Assembly: GCA_023101885.1 (NCBI GenBank)
Contig: JALPQD010000248.1
Coordinates: 1 to 64,000, forward strand
DNA from: Typhlomys cinereus
Taxonomy: Eukaryota > Chordata > Mammalia > Rodentia > Platacanthomyidae
DNA: 64,000 nucleotides
Reading direction: 5' to 3'
Both the position numbers and the translations under genes were made by a program. Shown here piece after piece: positions 47,273 to 59,102 of this stretch (position 1 is the stretch's first letter; each line of letters begins with the position of its first letter). The notes beneath the pieces are model-generated. The model ran no database searches. It was not told where the DNA came from and was given only the letters and a program-made list of their open reading frames with translations.

Positions 47273-47439
47273 GCTGATAATTTAGGTTTCATTGTTTGTC
47301 TGTTCATTTCATAGTAAATTATTGAGTGATGTGCTTGATTTTTGGATGTATGGGTTTTTTTATACATCTTTGTATAGTACAGTTATTCACTGTCTGTCTG
47401 CAGTACAATTAGCAACATAATCTACCAGGTATATGCTGT

Positions 47440-47870
47440 TTTTTCACATTGTCAGAATGGGTATTGGTGTGAAGGGAAACAATCTCAAATGCAGACAAGT
47501 ATGTGTGGAGAAGGGAACACTTATTCAATAATATTGTGAAAGGAAATTAGTCGATACATTGGAAATCAGCATAGCAATGCTTTAACAATTAAAATAGACC
47601 TACCCTGTGACACAGTTACACCATTTTTGGATATATACTTGAAGAACTGTAAAGCAACATACCCAAGAGTTACCTGCATGTTCATGCTTATTACAGAGAT
47701 ATTCACAGTAGCCAATGTCTGTCAAGTTATCTGTTAATAGATAAATAGATAAAGAAAGATTCATATGCATACATACACAAAGGAGATATATGGGGTCCTG
47801 AAGAAGACAAGATTGCATTATGCATTGTCTGTTTTGAACAAAACATTTATGATATACCATTGCATATATA
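47440..47870 (+). mobile_element. Old L1 ORF2 C-terminal remnant
   Basis: The series CACCATTTTTGGATATATAC, ACCTGCATGTTCATGCTTATTACAGAG and ATTCACAGTAGCCAATGTCT follows the L1 ORF2 end, strongly diverged from the younger copies. No coding potential. The right border is vague and runs into a short (TA)n at 47868-47880. Confidence 0.65.
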
Positions 47871-48389
47871 TATATATACATACATTAAACATATGTACTG
47901 CCACCCACACTAAAATGTAAAACATATTTTGCATACCTCATGTATAACTAATGTCCTTCACCACATGAGGAAACAACAGTACTTGCATCAAATCTCCAGT
48001 GAGAATTGGGTAATTCTGCACTTACTGTATTAATCTCTGTAGGTTATGATTATTAGGCAAGCCCCCGAGTATACTTCCTACTCTAGCCCAAACAGTAATG
48101 GACTCAGACTAGAATATAAACATCCAAATGAACTCATTATCAACAGGAGATCATGGTTTATACCACCAAGAAGGAAGACTTGAGTAAGGACATAACTATT
48201 TAGGAAACATCATCAAATTCAAAGGACGGAGAAAAACTGACTATGTAAGGACCTAGTGTTTGGCCTTGGAGACTTAATACACAGAGCTCACAATCAGTTA
48301 AATTGGTTGAAACTATCTCATCCTCTAAGGATATCTTCATGATTGCTAAAGTGTAGGACTACTACTCAAAAAAAAAAAAGAATTTTTCC
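47871..48389. other. No recognised feature
   Basis: AT-rich and apparently unique. A run of 12 A at 48369-48380 leads into the next L1 pieces. Confidence 0.35.
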
Positions 48390-48690
48390 TGGTTCCAGGT
48401 GGTTGATGTAGAGTCTCTTATTTCTGAATTATGGTTTGTTGATTTTCTTTTCAGTTTTTTTTAATTTTTATTTTTGTGGGCTTATATCTGGGTCTTCAAC
48501 CCTTATACATTGATCTGTGTGTCTATTTTGGAGCCAGTACCAGACTGTTTTTATAACTATGGATTTTTAGTATAGACTAAGGTTTGGTATGGTAATACCT
48601 CCAGCAGTGTTTTTGTTACTCAGGATTGTCTTTGCTATCCTGGGTTTTTTGTGCCTCTATATGAATTTTGAGATTATTTGGTCAACTTCA
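48390..48690 (-). mobile_element. Two short L1 pieces (3' UTR, then ORF2)
   Basis: 48395-48457 is a scrap of L1 3' UTR (CCAGGTGGTTGATGTAGAGT to TTTTCTTTTCAG). After a T-rich spacer, 48472-48690 is an ORF2 stretch from the post-RT region (compare 57980-58193), ending GGTCAACTTC. They are not adjacent in a normal L1, so this is a rearranged patch. L1-like copy 48691-50350 starts at the TTCTTT/AAAG site of the second piece. Confidence 0.75.
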
Positions 48691-50350
48691 TTTTTTTCTT
48701 ACATTTTTTATTATTATTTCAGCTCATATAAACTTAATAGGTACACCAGTTCCCTCCCTCCCTCCTTCGCCCCCCGAACCCCCTGCTCCCCCTCCCCTCA
48801 CCTCTCCCTCCCCACCCCCCAGTGCTTCCCGCCCCAATTCCCAGAGAGTCCTTTCTTGTGCATGCCTGACTCTCCTCTGGCCCTCCTCTCCGATGACGTA
48901 CAAGGACCCAGTGGCATTTCCCTGAACCCTTTCCTGTGTTCCCCTTAAGCATAGGAACGCTGCTGTGGCTGCCAATCCCTTGTCTCCAAGGATCTGGGTG
49001 CCTTTAGCAGATGCTAGACTTTGTGAGGTCAATAGTGTGTTGGACATTGCACAGGGCATGCAAAGTCCAATTAGGATTGCTTCGGCCCTAACTTGTGTGG
49101 AGTATCTTGCAAATCATTGCTCCTCCCATCCTTGTGCTCTTACACTCTTACCGCCCCCTCTTCCGCAAATGTACCTGAGCTTCAGGATGGGGAGAGATTA
49201 GTCTGGCCTAGTTCTAGGTGGTTGATATAGAGTCTCTGAAGTTCTGGATTGTGGTTTGTTGATTTTCTTTTGCAGTTTTGCTGCTCCTGCAATGCCCTTC
49301 ACTCCATCCTGATGGGCACTGTATGTTACCCCCTGGCCAGAGACAAAAAGCTGTTAAACTGGAGTCTTATTACAAGAGCACATTCAAGGGTAGATGTAAT
49401 AAAAGTAGGAAACCACAGTGAGGGAGGGGTCAATCACCCACTTGCAAAATGGTTACTTTTTATCTGCCAGACTATATGCCCTCCCCTTCTGCTGAGATCA
49501 TACCCCCTTAGTTGTAAATGATCAGGAACGAATGTCTGTGAACTTAACCAGATGTCACATTGCTTACTTGCAGTCCTTGATGGACGCCTCTTTTCTCTAC
49601 TGTAACATGGTCACTTCTCTCCTTGCTTCTGGTGTGGCCCTCCAACCCCATCCCTCCTGTTCATAATCCTTGCAATTACTGTAGGTTATACATAGATTTA
49701 CCTATGAGTGTCTCAAGGTGGACTGGGTGGGTTTGGTACTAGGAGCCACCTATTAGGGAGTACATACGGTGCTTAATTTTCTGGGTTTGGGATACTTCAC
49801 TAAATATAACTGTTTCTAATGACATCCATTTCCCAGCAAATTCCAGTAATTCATCCTTTTTGATAGCTGAGTAGTACTCCATTGTATAGATGTACCTCAG
49901 TTTCCTTATCCACTCGTCAACTGTTGGACATTTGGGTTGATTCCATGACTTTGCTATTGTAAACAGTGCTGCTATGAACATGGTCATGCTTGTGCTATCG
50001 AGGTGAACTTCTTCTGTATGGGGGGTTATTCCCAAAAGTGGAATAGCAGGGTCATATGGCATTTCAATCTTTAATTTGTTTAAGAATCTCCAGACGGCTC
50101 GCCAGAGTGGCTGTATGAGCCTGCATTCCCACCAGCAATGTAGGAGAGTTCCCCTCTCTCCACATCCTCTCCAGCATTTGGTGTTGTTTGCATTGTGGAT
50201 TTTTGCCATCCTGACCAGGGTGAGATGATATCTCAGGGAAGTTTTTATTTTCATTTCCCTGATGGCTAAAGAAGTGGAACATTTTTTAAGATATTTGTTA
50301 GACATTTTAATTTCATCCCTGGTAAAGTTTCTTTTTTGTTCCAGGGTTCT
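48691..50350 (-). mobile_element. L1 3' half, 5'-truncated
   Basis: On the - strand: ORF2 C-terminal codons from the NFTRDEIK position (~50350), including the [18 protein letters not shown] knuckle (~50150), the standard ORF2 end YSLIGGS (stop 49739-49741), a complete 3' UTR (48715-49738) and poly(A). The 188-codon open stretch 50305-49739 has no lesion, so this is a relatively young copy. Confidence 0.88.
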
Positions 50351-50955
50351 TTTCAGTTTTCATGCTTCTGCACCACCCTTAGCTCCATCCTGATGGGTAT
50401 TGGATGTCACCCCCTGGCCAGAGATAAAAGGCCAGCCTAATCTCTCCCCATCTTAAAGCTCAGGGAAATTTGCAGAAGAGGGGGTTGTAAGATGTAAGAG
50501 CTTAAAGATGGGGAGGAGCAAGGATTTGCAAGCTACTCCACATAAGTTAGGGCCCAAGTAATCATAATAGGACTTTGCATGACCTGCACAATTACCAACA
50601 TATTATTGAACCCCCAAAGTCTGGCATGGATCACAGGCATTAGAATCCTTAGAGGAAAGGTATTAATAGCCACAATAGTGTTCCTATACTAAAGGGGAAC
50701 ACAAAAAAAGAGTTCTAGGCAATACCACTGAGTCCTTACACCTCATTAGAGAAGGGAACCCAGAGGGAAATTTGACATGCAAACTAAAGGATGCTCCAGA
50801 AATGGGGGGGAGGGAGCACTGGGAGAAATGGAGGGAGGGGGGAAAGGAAAGAGAAAAGGGTGAAGGGAGCAAGGGGATTCAGGGAGGAGTAGAGGGAGGG
50901 AGGGGAATGGGGTACTTATCAACTTTGTATGAGTGGAAGAAAAAAAATAAATAAA
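50351..50955 (+). mobile_element. Short L1 3' UTR insertion with inverted 5' segment
   Basis: 50351-50428 is the reverse complement of an L1 3'-UTR part (TTTTCAGTTTTCATGCTTCTG to CCAGAGATAAAAG), then the sequence turns to the + strand at GGCCAGCCTAATCTCTCCCC and continues through the 3' UTR, polypurine tract (50800-50910) and A-rich tail. The inverted part precedes the sense part in the RNA with ~60 nt lost between, the standard product of twin priming. Confidence 0.8.
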
Positions 50956-51482
50956 AAGGATTTGTATTAAATTTTAGTCCTTCATTTTATATATTTGAAC
51001 AGGTTCATTGTATTTCTTTTTCCTTTTTAGTTGATGTAACATGAATATCTAGGACTTTTGTTGCAACTAGAGAAAAAATATACCTCAGTTAAATTAATTA
51101 TCCATGGATATCATTCAATTTATTAGAACTGTAGAAGATAATATATGAATAGTTTTGGAAGTCATTTTCTGAAGTAATGGCAATTGTCAGTTCAGTGGTT
51201 GCACCACTGAAGCAAGCTATCCCCTTTCAATTTACGATTAACTTCTGGTATTCCATCAGGGAGGCATTGTGCTTTATGAGATCTTCCACTTTTCTGATGA
51301 AATATTAGCAGGTACAATACTGTAAATGTTTGTACAGGAGCAATGACATTATAATATCCAGAAAATACTTCTTTACTTTTTACCACAATGAAGAAAATTT
51401 AGACTTTGTAGTTCTGGAAGTCTTTTTCATTGTATCAGAAAATGTGGAAATATTTTTCACTGCACACATATGTGTCTATTAG

Positions 51483-51526
<44 letters not shown>

Positions 51527-52845
51527 ATCCACATCTTTATGCATCAGAGTGGTCTCAATGTGGTTTGTGAATAAATGTGAACATAAGTGACTATTTACAT
51601 AAATGCATGTTGATGTGGCATCATGAGAACAATATAAAAATATTCCTTGATGCTTTTCCCATGTATTGTTCTGAGATTGGGTCACTAAGTAAACATATAG
51701 CATGCCATTCAGGTTAGCCTGGCATCCAACATGCTCTGAGTATTCCCAGTTTCTATCTTCCAAAGTTGAAATTACAGGAGTGTTACCACTTGCAAACAGT
51801 ATATTACATGGGATGTGGGACTCAAAATTCTGATCAATTTGCTTGCTTGGCATGTGATTTAAGTATTGAGATTGCTCCATTACCATCAATTATTGGAACT
51901 TTTGATATTTTCATCAATGTAAGTGGACACTGAAAGATGGTTAAGAGCCTGTGTTCATCAGCTGTTAGAAAGGAATCCCCATATTCAGTATGGTCCCATT
52001 TATTGTAACCAAGTTCATTCTATGTAATTTATGAGAAATAATTGTCCTGGGATATCTTCCTCCCCATAAGGAATCTCTATTGTCAGATGATTGGACCTTG
52101 GTGCCATGTCTTTTTGTCCATCTGATGGACTGTGCACGTGCCAGAAATGCAAACAGGCACAGCTTCCCATGGCCAATGGAGAAAGTTAGCTATGCCCATA
52201 TGAATTCACTCAACATGTGTAAAAGAGGCAGAAAAAGTCATTTGTTAAAGGTACACCATCGGAATACTGTTGTTGCTTTGTTTTTACATTTTTGCATTTA
52301 AAAGAAAAAGTAAAACTTAGTTAAATTTCATAGTATGGCAAGTGCTGGCATCAGTGTTCAATTCCATGTTCATGTCCACACCATGTTTAAGTGTAAGATT
52401 TGCAGACAGAAACTATGTGGTGATGGTTCTAAATTTACTTTCTACTCTTAATGCAGATGTATCTAAATAAAAGGTTTAGAGCTTTTATCAGAAACTCAAT
52501 GTACTTCAATAATACATAGGATTAGGATTCAGAGAGTGCAGAAATACTGACTTTGTAAGTAAAAAAAGTGATCCATCTAGAAAGCATGCTTGGCTGTCTT
52601 TTGGTTGACTGATTAAAATGAGGGCAGATTCAAGTTGTAAAAGGGCTGATTGCTATATAATTATGGAAATGTTTTTTGGCATTGCTGTCTCATATTTTTA
52701 TATTGGAATGAAAGTTTCTATGAATTATCATAACTAAAAAAATTCCCTAGTGCACATACTCTTTTGTGTATCTTTGCACTAATGAAGCAGACCACATTAT
52801 TCAAAGGGCATAACACAAATTATAATGAGTGAACAGCTTTTTTTG
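50956..52845. other. No gene recognised
   Basis: An apparently unique AT-rich tract of ~1.9 kb. The only repeat I see is the microsatellite at 51492-51524. The 136-codon frame 51479-51889 (-) includes that microsatellite and has no known motif. Confidence 0.35.
51492..51524. repeat. (TG)16 microsatellite
   Basis: 33 uninterrupted bases of TG after a short (AT)n; likely length-variable. Confidence 0.95.
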
Positions 52846-53040
52846 ATTGATTAGAAATAAATAACATAATCATACAAGCTCAATAAGTACCGTTGTCCTC
52901 TCCTTTCTACCTCTCTTCCTACATTATCCCCTATTGCACACTTCCCACTTCCCCCTTCCTTTCACCCTCTTCCTCCCTCACCCTCTACCAATGCCTGAAC
53001 TTCCTCCTTCCCGCCCCCTAAAGCATCCATTTATGTGGAT
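52846..53040 (-). mobile_element. Possible old L1 3' terminus
   Basis: ATACAAGCTCAATAAGTACC, then ~120 bases rich in C and T (52900-53010) and CTAAAGCATCCATTTATGTG are in the order of an inverted L1 3' end (compare 53866-54000), but diverged. The right extent is unclear. Confidence 0.5.
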
Positions 53041-53597
53041 TATGGGACCTGAACATATTTGTCTCAATTTTGTATTTGTTCACAAAACAAATGCTAGACA
53101 TAGACATAGACTGTTTGTCCCAATTATCTATGTGACTACAACCATAACAAGTCAGCTCCAAATTAGGAAATGCTTAACATTCTGGGAGCCCCCCTAAACT
53201 GGATGAGCAGCCTTACAGTAACATTTGGTCCTTGCATAATCAACCACCTCACCAACATTGTCAAGGACAGCATTAATATGATAGTTTGTAAGGATTGTAG
53301 TCAGAGAAAGAAATGATCAGCACAGCCACCTGTAGTAAAAGAACACCCTGAAGTGGAGGCAGGCTCCCCTTTCAAGAGGAACTGGCAGTATAAGAGGTTG
53401 AAGAGAAACATACAATGTCTTTTGTTCTTCTGCTGCTGCTTCCTGCAAATTAAACACACTTGAAACCCAAGAAACAAGTGGCCACAATCTGCCATCAATT
53501 TGGTACCCCTGAAGGTGGCAGAAAACAGAGCTCAACCAGACAGCAAGTAGGTGGGGAATTCAGTCTGTGTTTTACATTTATGTGTTACCATTTTTTC
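53041..53597. other. No recognised feature
   Basis: Possibly more of the same old L1 3' UTR in the first part; otherwise nothing recognisable. Confidence 0.35.
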
Positions 53598-53811
53598 ATA
53601 GATGCTGGATCTTCTTAAAAGCTTTTTCTGCATCTATGAAGAGTATCACATGGTCTTGGACTTTGGATTGTTTTATATGGTGAATTACATTTATTTATTT
53701 ACATTTGTTGAATGATCCTTGTGTGCCTGGAATAAACCTATTTGATCACAGTGAATGATCTTTTTGATATGGTTTTAAATCCAATTTGCTAATATTTTGT
53801 GAGAATCTTTT
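53598..53811 (-). mobile_element. L1 ORF2 RT fragment, target of L1-F
   Basis: On the - strand it encodes decayed ILxKILANxIxxHIKKIIH, [11 protein letters not shown] and DAEKAFKKIQH blocks. It ends GAGAATCTTT at 53811, where L1-F begins. The expected continuation GAATCTTTGCATCT is found at 62880-62894, beyond L1-F. Confidence 0.75.
53803..53811. repeat. Left target-site duplication of L1-F
   Basis: AGAATCTTT recurs at 62880-62888. The right copy continues GCATCT, the natural L1 sequence missing at the left, which supports it as the filled target site. Confidence 0.65.
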
Positions 53812-53825
53812 TTGTAAAGTTTCTT

Positions 53826-54396
53826 TTTTTAATATTTTTTATTTTTTCCACTCCTACAAACTTAATAGGTACCCCCATCCCCTCTCCCCCTCCACCCCTC
53901 CCTGGAACCCCTTGCTCCCTTCCACCTTTTTCCCTTCCTTTCCCCCTCCCTTTCTCTCAGTGCCCCCTCTCCCCCCATCCCTGGAGCATCCTTTAGTGTG
54001 AATGTCAAACTACCCTCTGTGTCCTCCACTCTAATGAGATTTAAAGACTCAGTAGCATTGCCTAGAGCCCTTTCTTGTGCTCACCTTTAGTGTAGCAACA
54101 CTATTGTGACTGTTAATCCCTTGCTTCTAAGAATCCTAGTGCCTGTTATCCATGCTATGCTTTGGGGGGGGTCAGTGATATGTCAGTCATTGCGCATGTC
54201 ATGCAAAGTCCTATTATAGTTACTTTGGCCCTAACTTATGTGGAGTATCTTGCATATCGTTGCTCCTCCCCATCTTAAGGCTCTTACAATCTTACCGCCG
54301 CCTCTTCTGCAAATTTCCCAGAACATTAGAATGGGGAGAGATTAGTCTGGCCTGATTCCAGGTGGTTAATATAGAATCTCTGATGTTCTGAATTAT

Positions 54397-54428
<32 letters not shown>

Positions 54429-54885
54429 CAGTTTTGCTGTTCCTGCACCACCCTTGGCTCCATCCCGATGGGTATTGGATGTCACCTCCTAGCCAGAGAT
54501 AAAAGGCTGTTAAAATGGAGTCTTACTATAAGAGTAGATTCAAAGTTAGATGGAATAAGAGTTGAAGACTGTGGTGAGGGGGGTAGGTCTCCCATTTGCA
54601 AAATGTTTACCATCTACCTGCCAGACTCTATGACCTCCCTGACTGGTGAGATCAAACCCCATCAATTGCAAGTGACCAGGAAGGAAAGTCTGTGAGCTTA
54701 ACCAGATGTCTCAATACTAACTTGCAGTACTTGATGGTGGACTATTTTCTATGCTGTAGCATGATCCTCTCTTTCCTTGTTTCTGGCGGGGCCCTGTTTC
54801 CACTTCCTTCCTGTTTATAATCTTTGCAATTACTGTAGGTATTACAGAGATTAATCTTTGAGTACATCGCTAAGTGAGTTTGGTA
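53826..54885 (-). other. L1-F 3' UTR
   Basis: The reverse complement of the 3' UTR with pyrimidine-rich stretch 53870-53990. The internal A-run after the CAAAACTGAA block has expanded to 31 (T at 54398-54428). It ends at the ORF2 stop (54886-54888). Confidence 0.85.
54398..54428. repeat. 31-base T homopolymer
   Basis: An expansion of the short A-run that other L1 copies have at the same 3'-UTR position (for example 29790-29801). Confidence 0.95.
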
Positions 54886-56699
54886 CTAGGATCCACCTAT
54901 TAGGGAGTACATACAGCTCTTGATTTTCTGTGTCTGGGATACTTCACTCAATATAATTGTTTCTAATTCCATCCATTTTCTGGCAAATTTCATTAATTCA
55001 TCTTTTCTGATGGCTGAGTAGTATTCTATTGTATAAATGTACCACATTTTCCTTATCCACTCGTCAACTGTTTGGACTGATTCCATGACTTTGATAATTA
55101 CTGTAAACTGTGCTGCTATGAACATAGTCATGCTTGTTATATTGAGGTGAATTTTTGCTCTGTGGGGGATTATTCCCAAAAGTGGAATAGCAGGGTCATA
55201 TGGCATTTCAAACTTTAACTTTTTTAAGAATCACCAGACTGCTCACTAGAGTGGTTGTAGAAGCCTGTATTTCCATCAGCAACGTAGGAGAGTTCCCTTC
55301 TTGCCACATCCTCTCCAGCATTTGGTGTTGTTTGTATTGTGGATATTTGCTATATTGACTTGGGTGAGATGATATGTCAGGGAGATTTAGATTTGCATTT
55401 CCCTGATGGCTAAGGAAGTGGAGCATTTTTGAAAATATTTGTCAGACATTTTAATTTCATCCCTTGTAAATTTTCTTTTAAGTTCCAAGACCCATTTTTT
55501 TTAATTGGCCCATTTGATTCCTTGGTGTTTAGTTTTCTAAGTTCTTTTTGCACTCTGGATAATAGAACTTAATCAGATATGTGATGAGTGAAGATTTTCT
55601 CCCATTCTGTGGGTTTCCTTTTTGCTCAGTTTACAGTCTCTTTATCTGAACAGAAGCTCTTTAATTTCATAAGATCCCTTCTGTTGAGTGTCGGTTTCAG
55701 TAACTGTACTATTGGATTTCCATTTAGGAAGTGATGGCCTATTCTATTCAGCTCCAGACTGTTCACTTCCCTGCCAACTAGGGTTTTCATGGTCTTTGGA
55801 ATATATTGAGGTCCTTGATGCATTTGGAATTAATTCTTGTGCATGGTGAGAAGTACAGGTCTAGTTTAATCTTCTGCATGTGGACATTCATTTTGCCAAA
55901 GGTGTCTTCTGTAATTTCTTTCATTAGGGTTTTAAAGTTTTCAGTGTAAAGGTCTCTTACTTCCTTGGTTAGGTATACCAAGGTATTTCATTTTTTTAGA
56001 GGCTATAGTAAATGGGATTGTTTCTCTCAGGGCTTTTTCACTTCGTTCTCCTGGGCATATAGGAGGGCCACTGATTTTTGTTCATTTATTTTGTATCCTG
56101 CCACACTGCTGAACTTCTATATTAGTTTCCTAGTGGAGTTTTTGGGATCACTCAGGTATACTGTCATGTCATCTACAAATAGAGATAACTTGACTTCTTC
56201 CTTGCTGATTTGAATCCCGTTTATCTCCCATTCTTGTCTTATGGCTTCAGCTAAGACTTCAAGTACAATATTGAATGCAAGCGGTGAGAGTGGACAGCCT
56301 TATCTAGTTCCTGATCGAAACAGGAATGATTCAATTTTCTCAATTGAATATAATCCTGACCGTTGGCTTGCTATATACAGCTTTTATTATGATGATAAAG
56401 GTTCCTTCCATTCCAACTGACTCTAGGGTTTTGATCATAAAGGGCTGTTGGATCTTGTCAAAATCTTTTTCTGCATGTATCGAGAGAGAGTGTCGTGTGG
56501 TCTTGGATTTTGGATGGGTTTATATGGTGAATTACATTTATTGATTTGTGTATCTTGAACCAACCTTTTTGTGCCTGGGATAAAGCTTACTTGATCACTG
56601 TGAATGATCTTTTTGATATGTTTTTGAATCCGATTTGCTAAGACTTTGTTGAGAATCTTTGCATCTGTGTTCACCAAAGAGATTGTCCTATAGTTTTCT
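54886..56699 (-). pseudogene. L1-F ORF2, C-terminal and RT part
   Basis: It begins (3' end) at YSLIGGS, and the open stretch 55206-54886 covers the last 106 codons. The knuckle is changed: LMEIQ replaces LHCWWECR (~55270). A ~420-base deletion joins the MCRRLKLDLYFSP region to EITEDT at ~55897. The RT box reads FVDD (~56175), and several stops are present. It is interrupted at 56699 by L1-G. Confidence 0.8.
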
Positions 56700-59100
56700 T
56701 TTTTTTATATACATTTTTACTATTATTTCCACTCATACAAACTTAATAGGTACACCAGTTCCCTCCCTCCCTCCTCCTGCCCCCAAACCCCCTGCTCCCC
56801 CTCCCTCACCTCTCCCTCCCAATCCCCCAGTGCCTCCCGCCCCAATTCTCAGAGAGTCCTTCATTGTGCATGCCAGACTCTCCTCTGGGCCCTCCTCTCC
56901 GATGACGTACACGCATAATTTTCTGTGTCTGGGATACTTCACTTAATATAATTGTTTCCAATGACATCCATTTCCAAACAAAGTCCAGTAATTCATCATT
57001 TTTGATGGCTGAGTAGTACTCCATTGTATACATGTACCACAGTTTCCTTATTCACTCATCAACTGTTGGACATTTGGGTTGATTCCATGACTTTTCTATT
57101 GTAAACAGTGCTGCTATGAACATGGTCCCACTTGTGCTATTGAGATGAAATTCTGCTGCATGCGGGGTTTTTCCAAAAAGTGGAATCACAGGGTCATATG
57201 GCATTTCAATCTTTAACTTCTTTAAGAATCTCCAGACAGCTCGCCAGAGTGGCTGTATGAGCCTGCACTCCCACCAGCAATGTAGGAGAGTTCCCCTCTC
57301 TCCACATCCTCTCCAGCATTTGGTGTTGTTTGTATTGTGGATTTTTGCCATCCTGACCAGGGTGAGAGGATATCTCAGGGAAGTTTTTATTTGCATTTCC
57401 CTGATGGCTAAGGAAGTGAAGCATTTTTTAAGATATTTGTTAGACATTTTAAATTCATCCCTGGTAAAGTTTCTTTTAAGTTCCAGGGCTGATTTTTTAA
57501 TTGGGCCAGTGGTTTCCTTGGTGTTTAGTTTTCTAAGTTCTTTGTGCACTCTGGACAGTAGAGCTCTATCAGATATGTGGTTAGTGAAGATTTTCTCCCA
57601 TTCTATGGGTTGCCTTTGGGCTCGTGTTACAATCTCTTTATCTGAACCGAAGCTCTTTAATTTCACAAGATCCCAACTGTTGAGAGTTGGTAGCAGTGAC
57701 TGTGCCATTGGATGTCTGTTTAGGAAATGTTGGCCTAGCCCAATCAGCTCGAGGGAGTTCCCTATCCTTTCAAATATGGTTATTATAGTCTCTGGCCTTA
57801 TATCAAGGTCCTTGATCCATTTGAAATTAAGTCTTGAACATGGTGACAAGTACGGGTCCAGCTTTAATCTTCTGCATGTGGAGATCCAGTTTTGCCAGCA
57901 CCATTTGTTGAAAATGCTGTTTTTTTTTTTCCATTGGATTTTTTGGGCTCCTTTGTCAAAGACCACATGGCTGTAATTTTGTGGGCTTATATCTGGGTTT
58001 TCAAGCCTTATCCATTGATCTGTGTCTATTTTGGAACCAGAACCAGGCTGTTTTTATAACTATGGATTTGTAGTATAGACTAAGGTTTGGTATGGTGATA
58101 CCTCCAGCAGTGTTTTTGATACTCAGGATTGTCTTTGCTATCCTGGGTCTTTTGTGCCTCCATATGAACTTTGAGATTGTTTGGTCAACTTCTTTAAAGA
58201 ATTGCTTTGGGATTTTAATTGGTATTGCATTGAATCTGCATATTGACTTTGGTAAGATGGTCATTTTTATGATATTGATTCTGCCAATCCAGGAACATGG
58301 GAGGTCTTTCCACCTTCTGGTGTCTTCTGCAATTTCTTTCTTTAAGGTTTTAAAGTTTTCATTGTAAAGGTCTTTTACCTCCTTGGTTAGGTTTATACCA
58401 AGGTATTTCATTTTTTTAAAGGCTATATTAAATGGGATTGTTCTCTCAAGGCTTTTTCACTTCTTTCATTCTGGGCATATAGGAAGGCCTCTCATTTTTG
58501 CACATTTATTTTGTATCTTGCCACCCTGCTGAACTTCTCAATTAGTTTCTGGAGCTTCCTGGTGGAGTTTTTGGGATCACTCAGGTATAAAATCATATCA
58601 TCTGTAAATAGGGATAGCTTGACTTCTTCCTTGCTGATTTGAATCCCTCTTATGTCCCTTTCTTGTCTTATGGCTGCAGCTAAGACTTCAAGTACAATAT
58701 TGAACAGAAGTGGTGAGAGTGGACAGCCTTGTCTAGTTCCTGATCGAAGTGGGAATGCTTCAATTGTTCCCCATTGAGCATATTCCTTGCTGTGGGCTTA
58801 TTGTATACAGCTTTTATTATATTGATAAAGATTCCTTCCATTCCTACTGTCTCTAGCGTTTTGATCATAAAAAAAGGCTGTTGGATCTTGTCAAAAGCTT
58901 TTTCTGCAACTATCGAGAGTATCATGTGGTCTTGGTCTTTGGACTGGTTTACATGATGAATTACATTTATTGATTTGCGTATGTAGAACCAACCTTGTGT
59001 GCCGGGAATGAAGCCTACTTGGTCCCCGTGAATGATCTTTTTGTTATGTTTTTGAATCTGATTTGCTAAGACTTTGTTGAGAATCTTTGCATCTGTGTTC
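56700..59100 (-). mobile_element. L1-G (inner), L1 inserted in L1-F
   Basis: The poly(T) border at ~56695-56706 is followed by a 3' UTR whose middle ~840 bases are deleted (56912/56913), then ORF2 from its end up to the MNTDAKIL position. The target in L1-F reads CTTTTTT/AAGTG, a perfect L1 endonuclease site. At the other end the sequence passes into L1-F at the homologous place, so the 5' junction cannot be fixed exactly. Less diverged than the outer element. Confidence 0.65.
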
Positions 59101-59102
59101 AT
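56913..59102 (-). pseudogene. L1-G ORF2, RT to C-terminal part
   Basis: Open stretches: 59102-58680 ([17 protein letters not shown] to the end of the NGEQL block), 58411-58001 ([11 protein letters not shown] to WFWFQNRH) and 57966-57052 (304 codons, MVFDKGAQKIQW through [18 protein letters not shown] to [10 protein letters not shown]). The RT box reads FTDD (~58605). Breaks: a 3-base T expansion near 58871, frameshifts near 58440 and 58025. The last ~8 codons and stop are lost to the 3'-UTR deletion. Confidence 0.82.

Noticed and set aside
57052..57966. 304-codon frame (and its 239-codon antisense frame 57257-57976) as new proteins
   Set aside because: The sense frame is the ORF2 C-terminus of L1-G; the antisense frame is its shadow.
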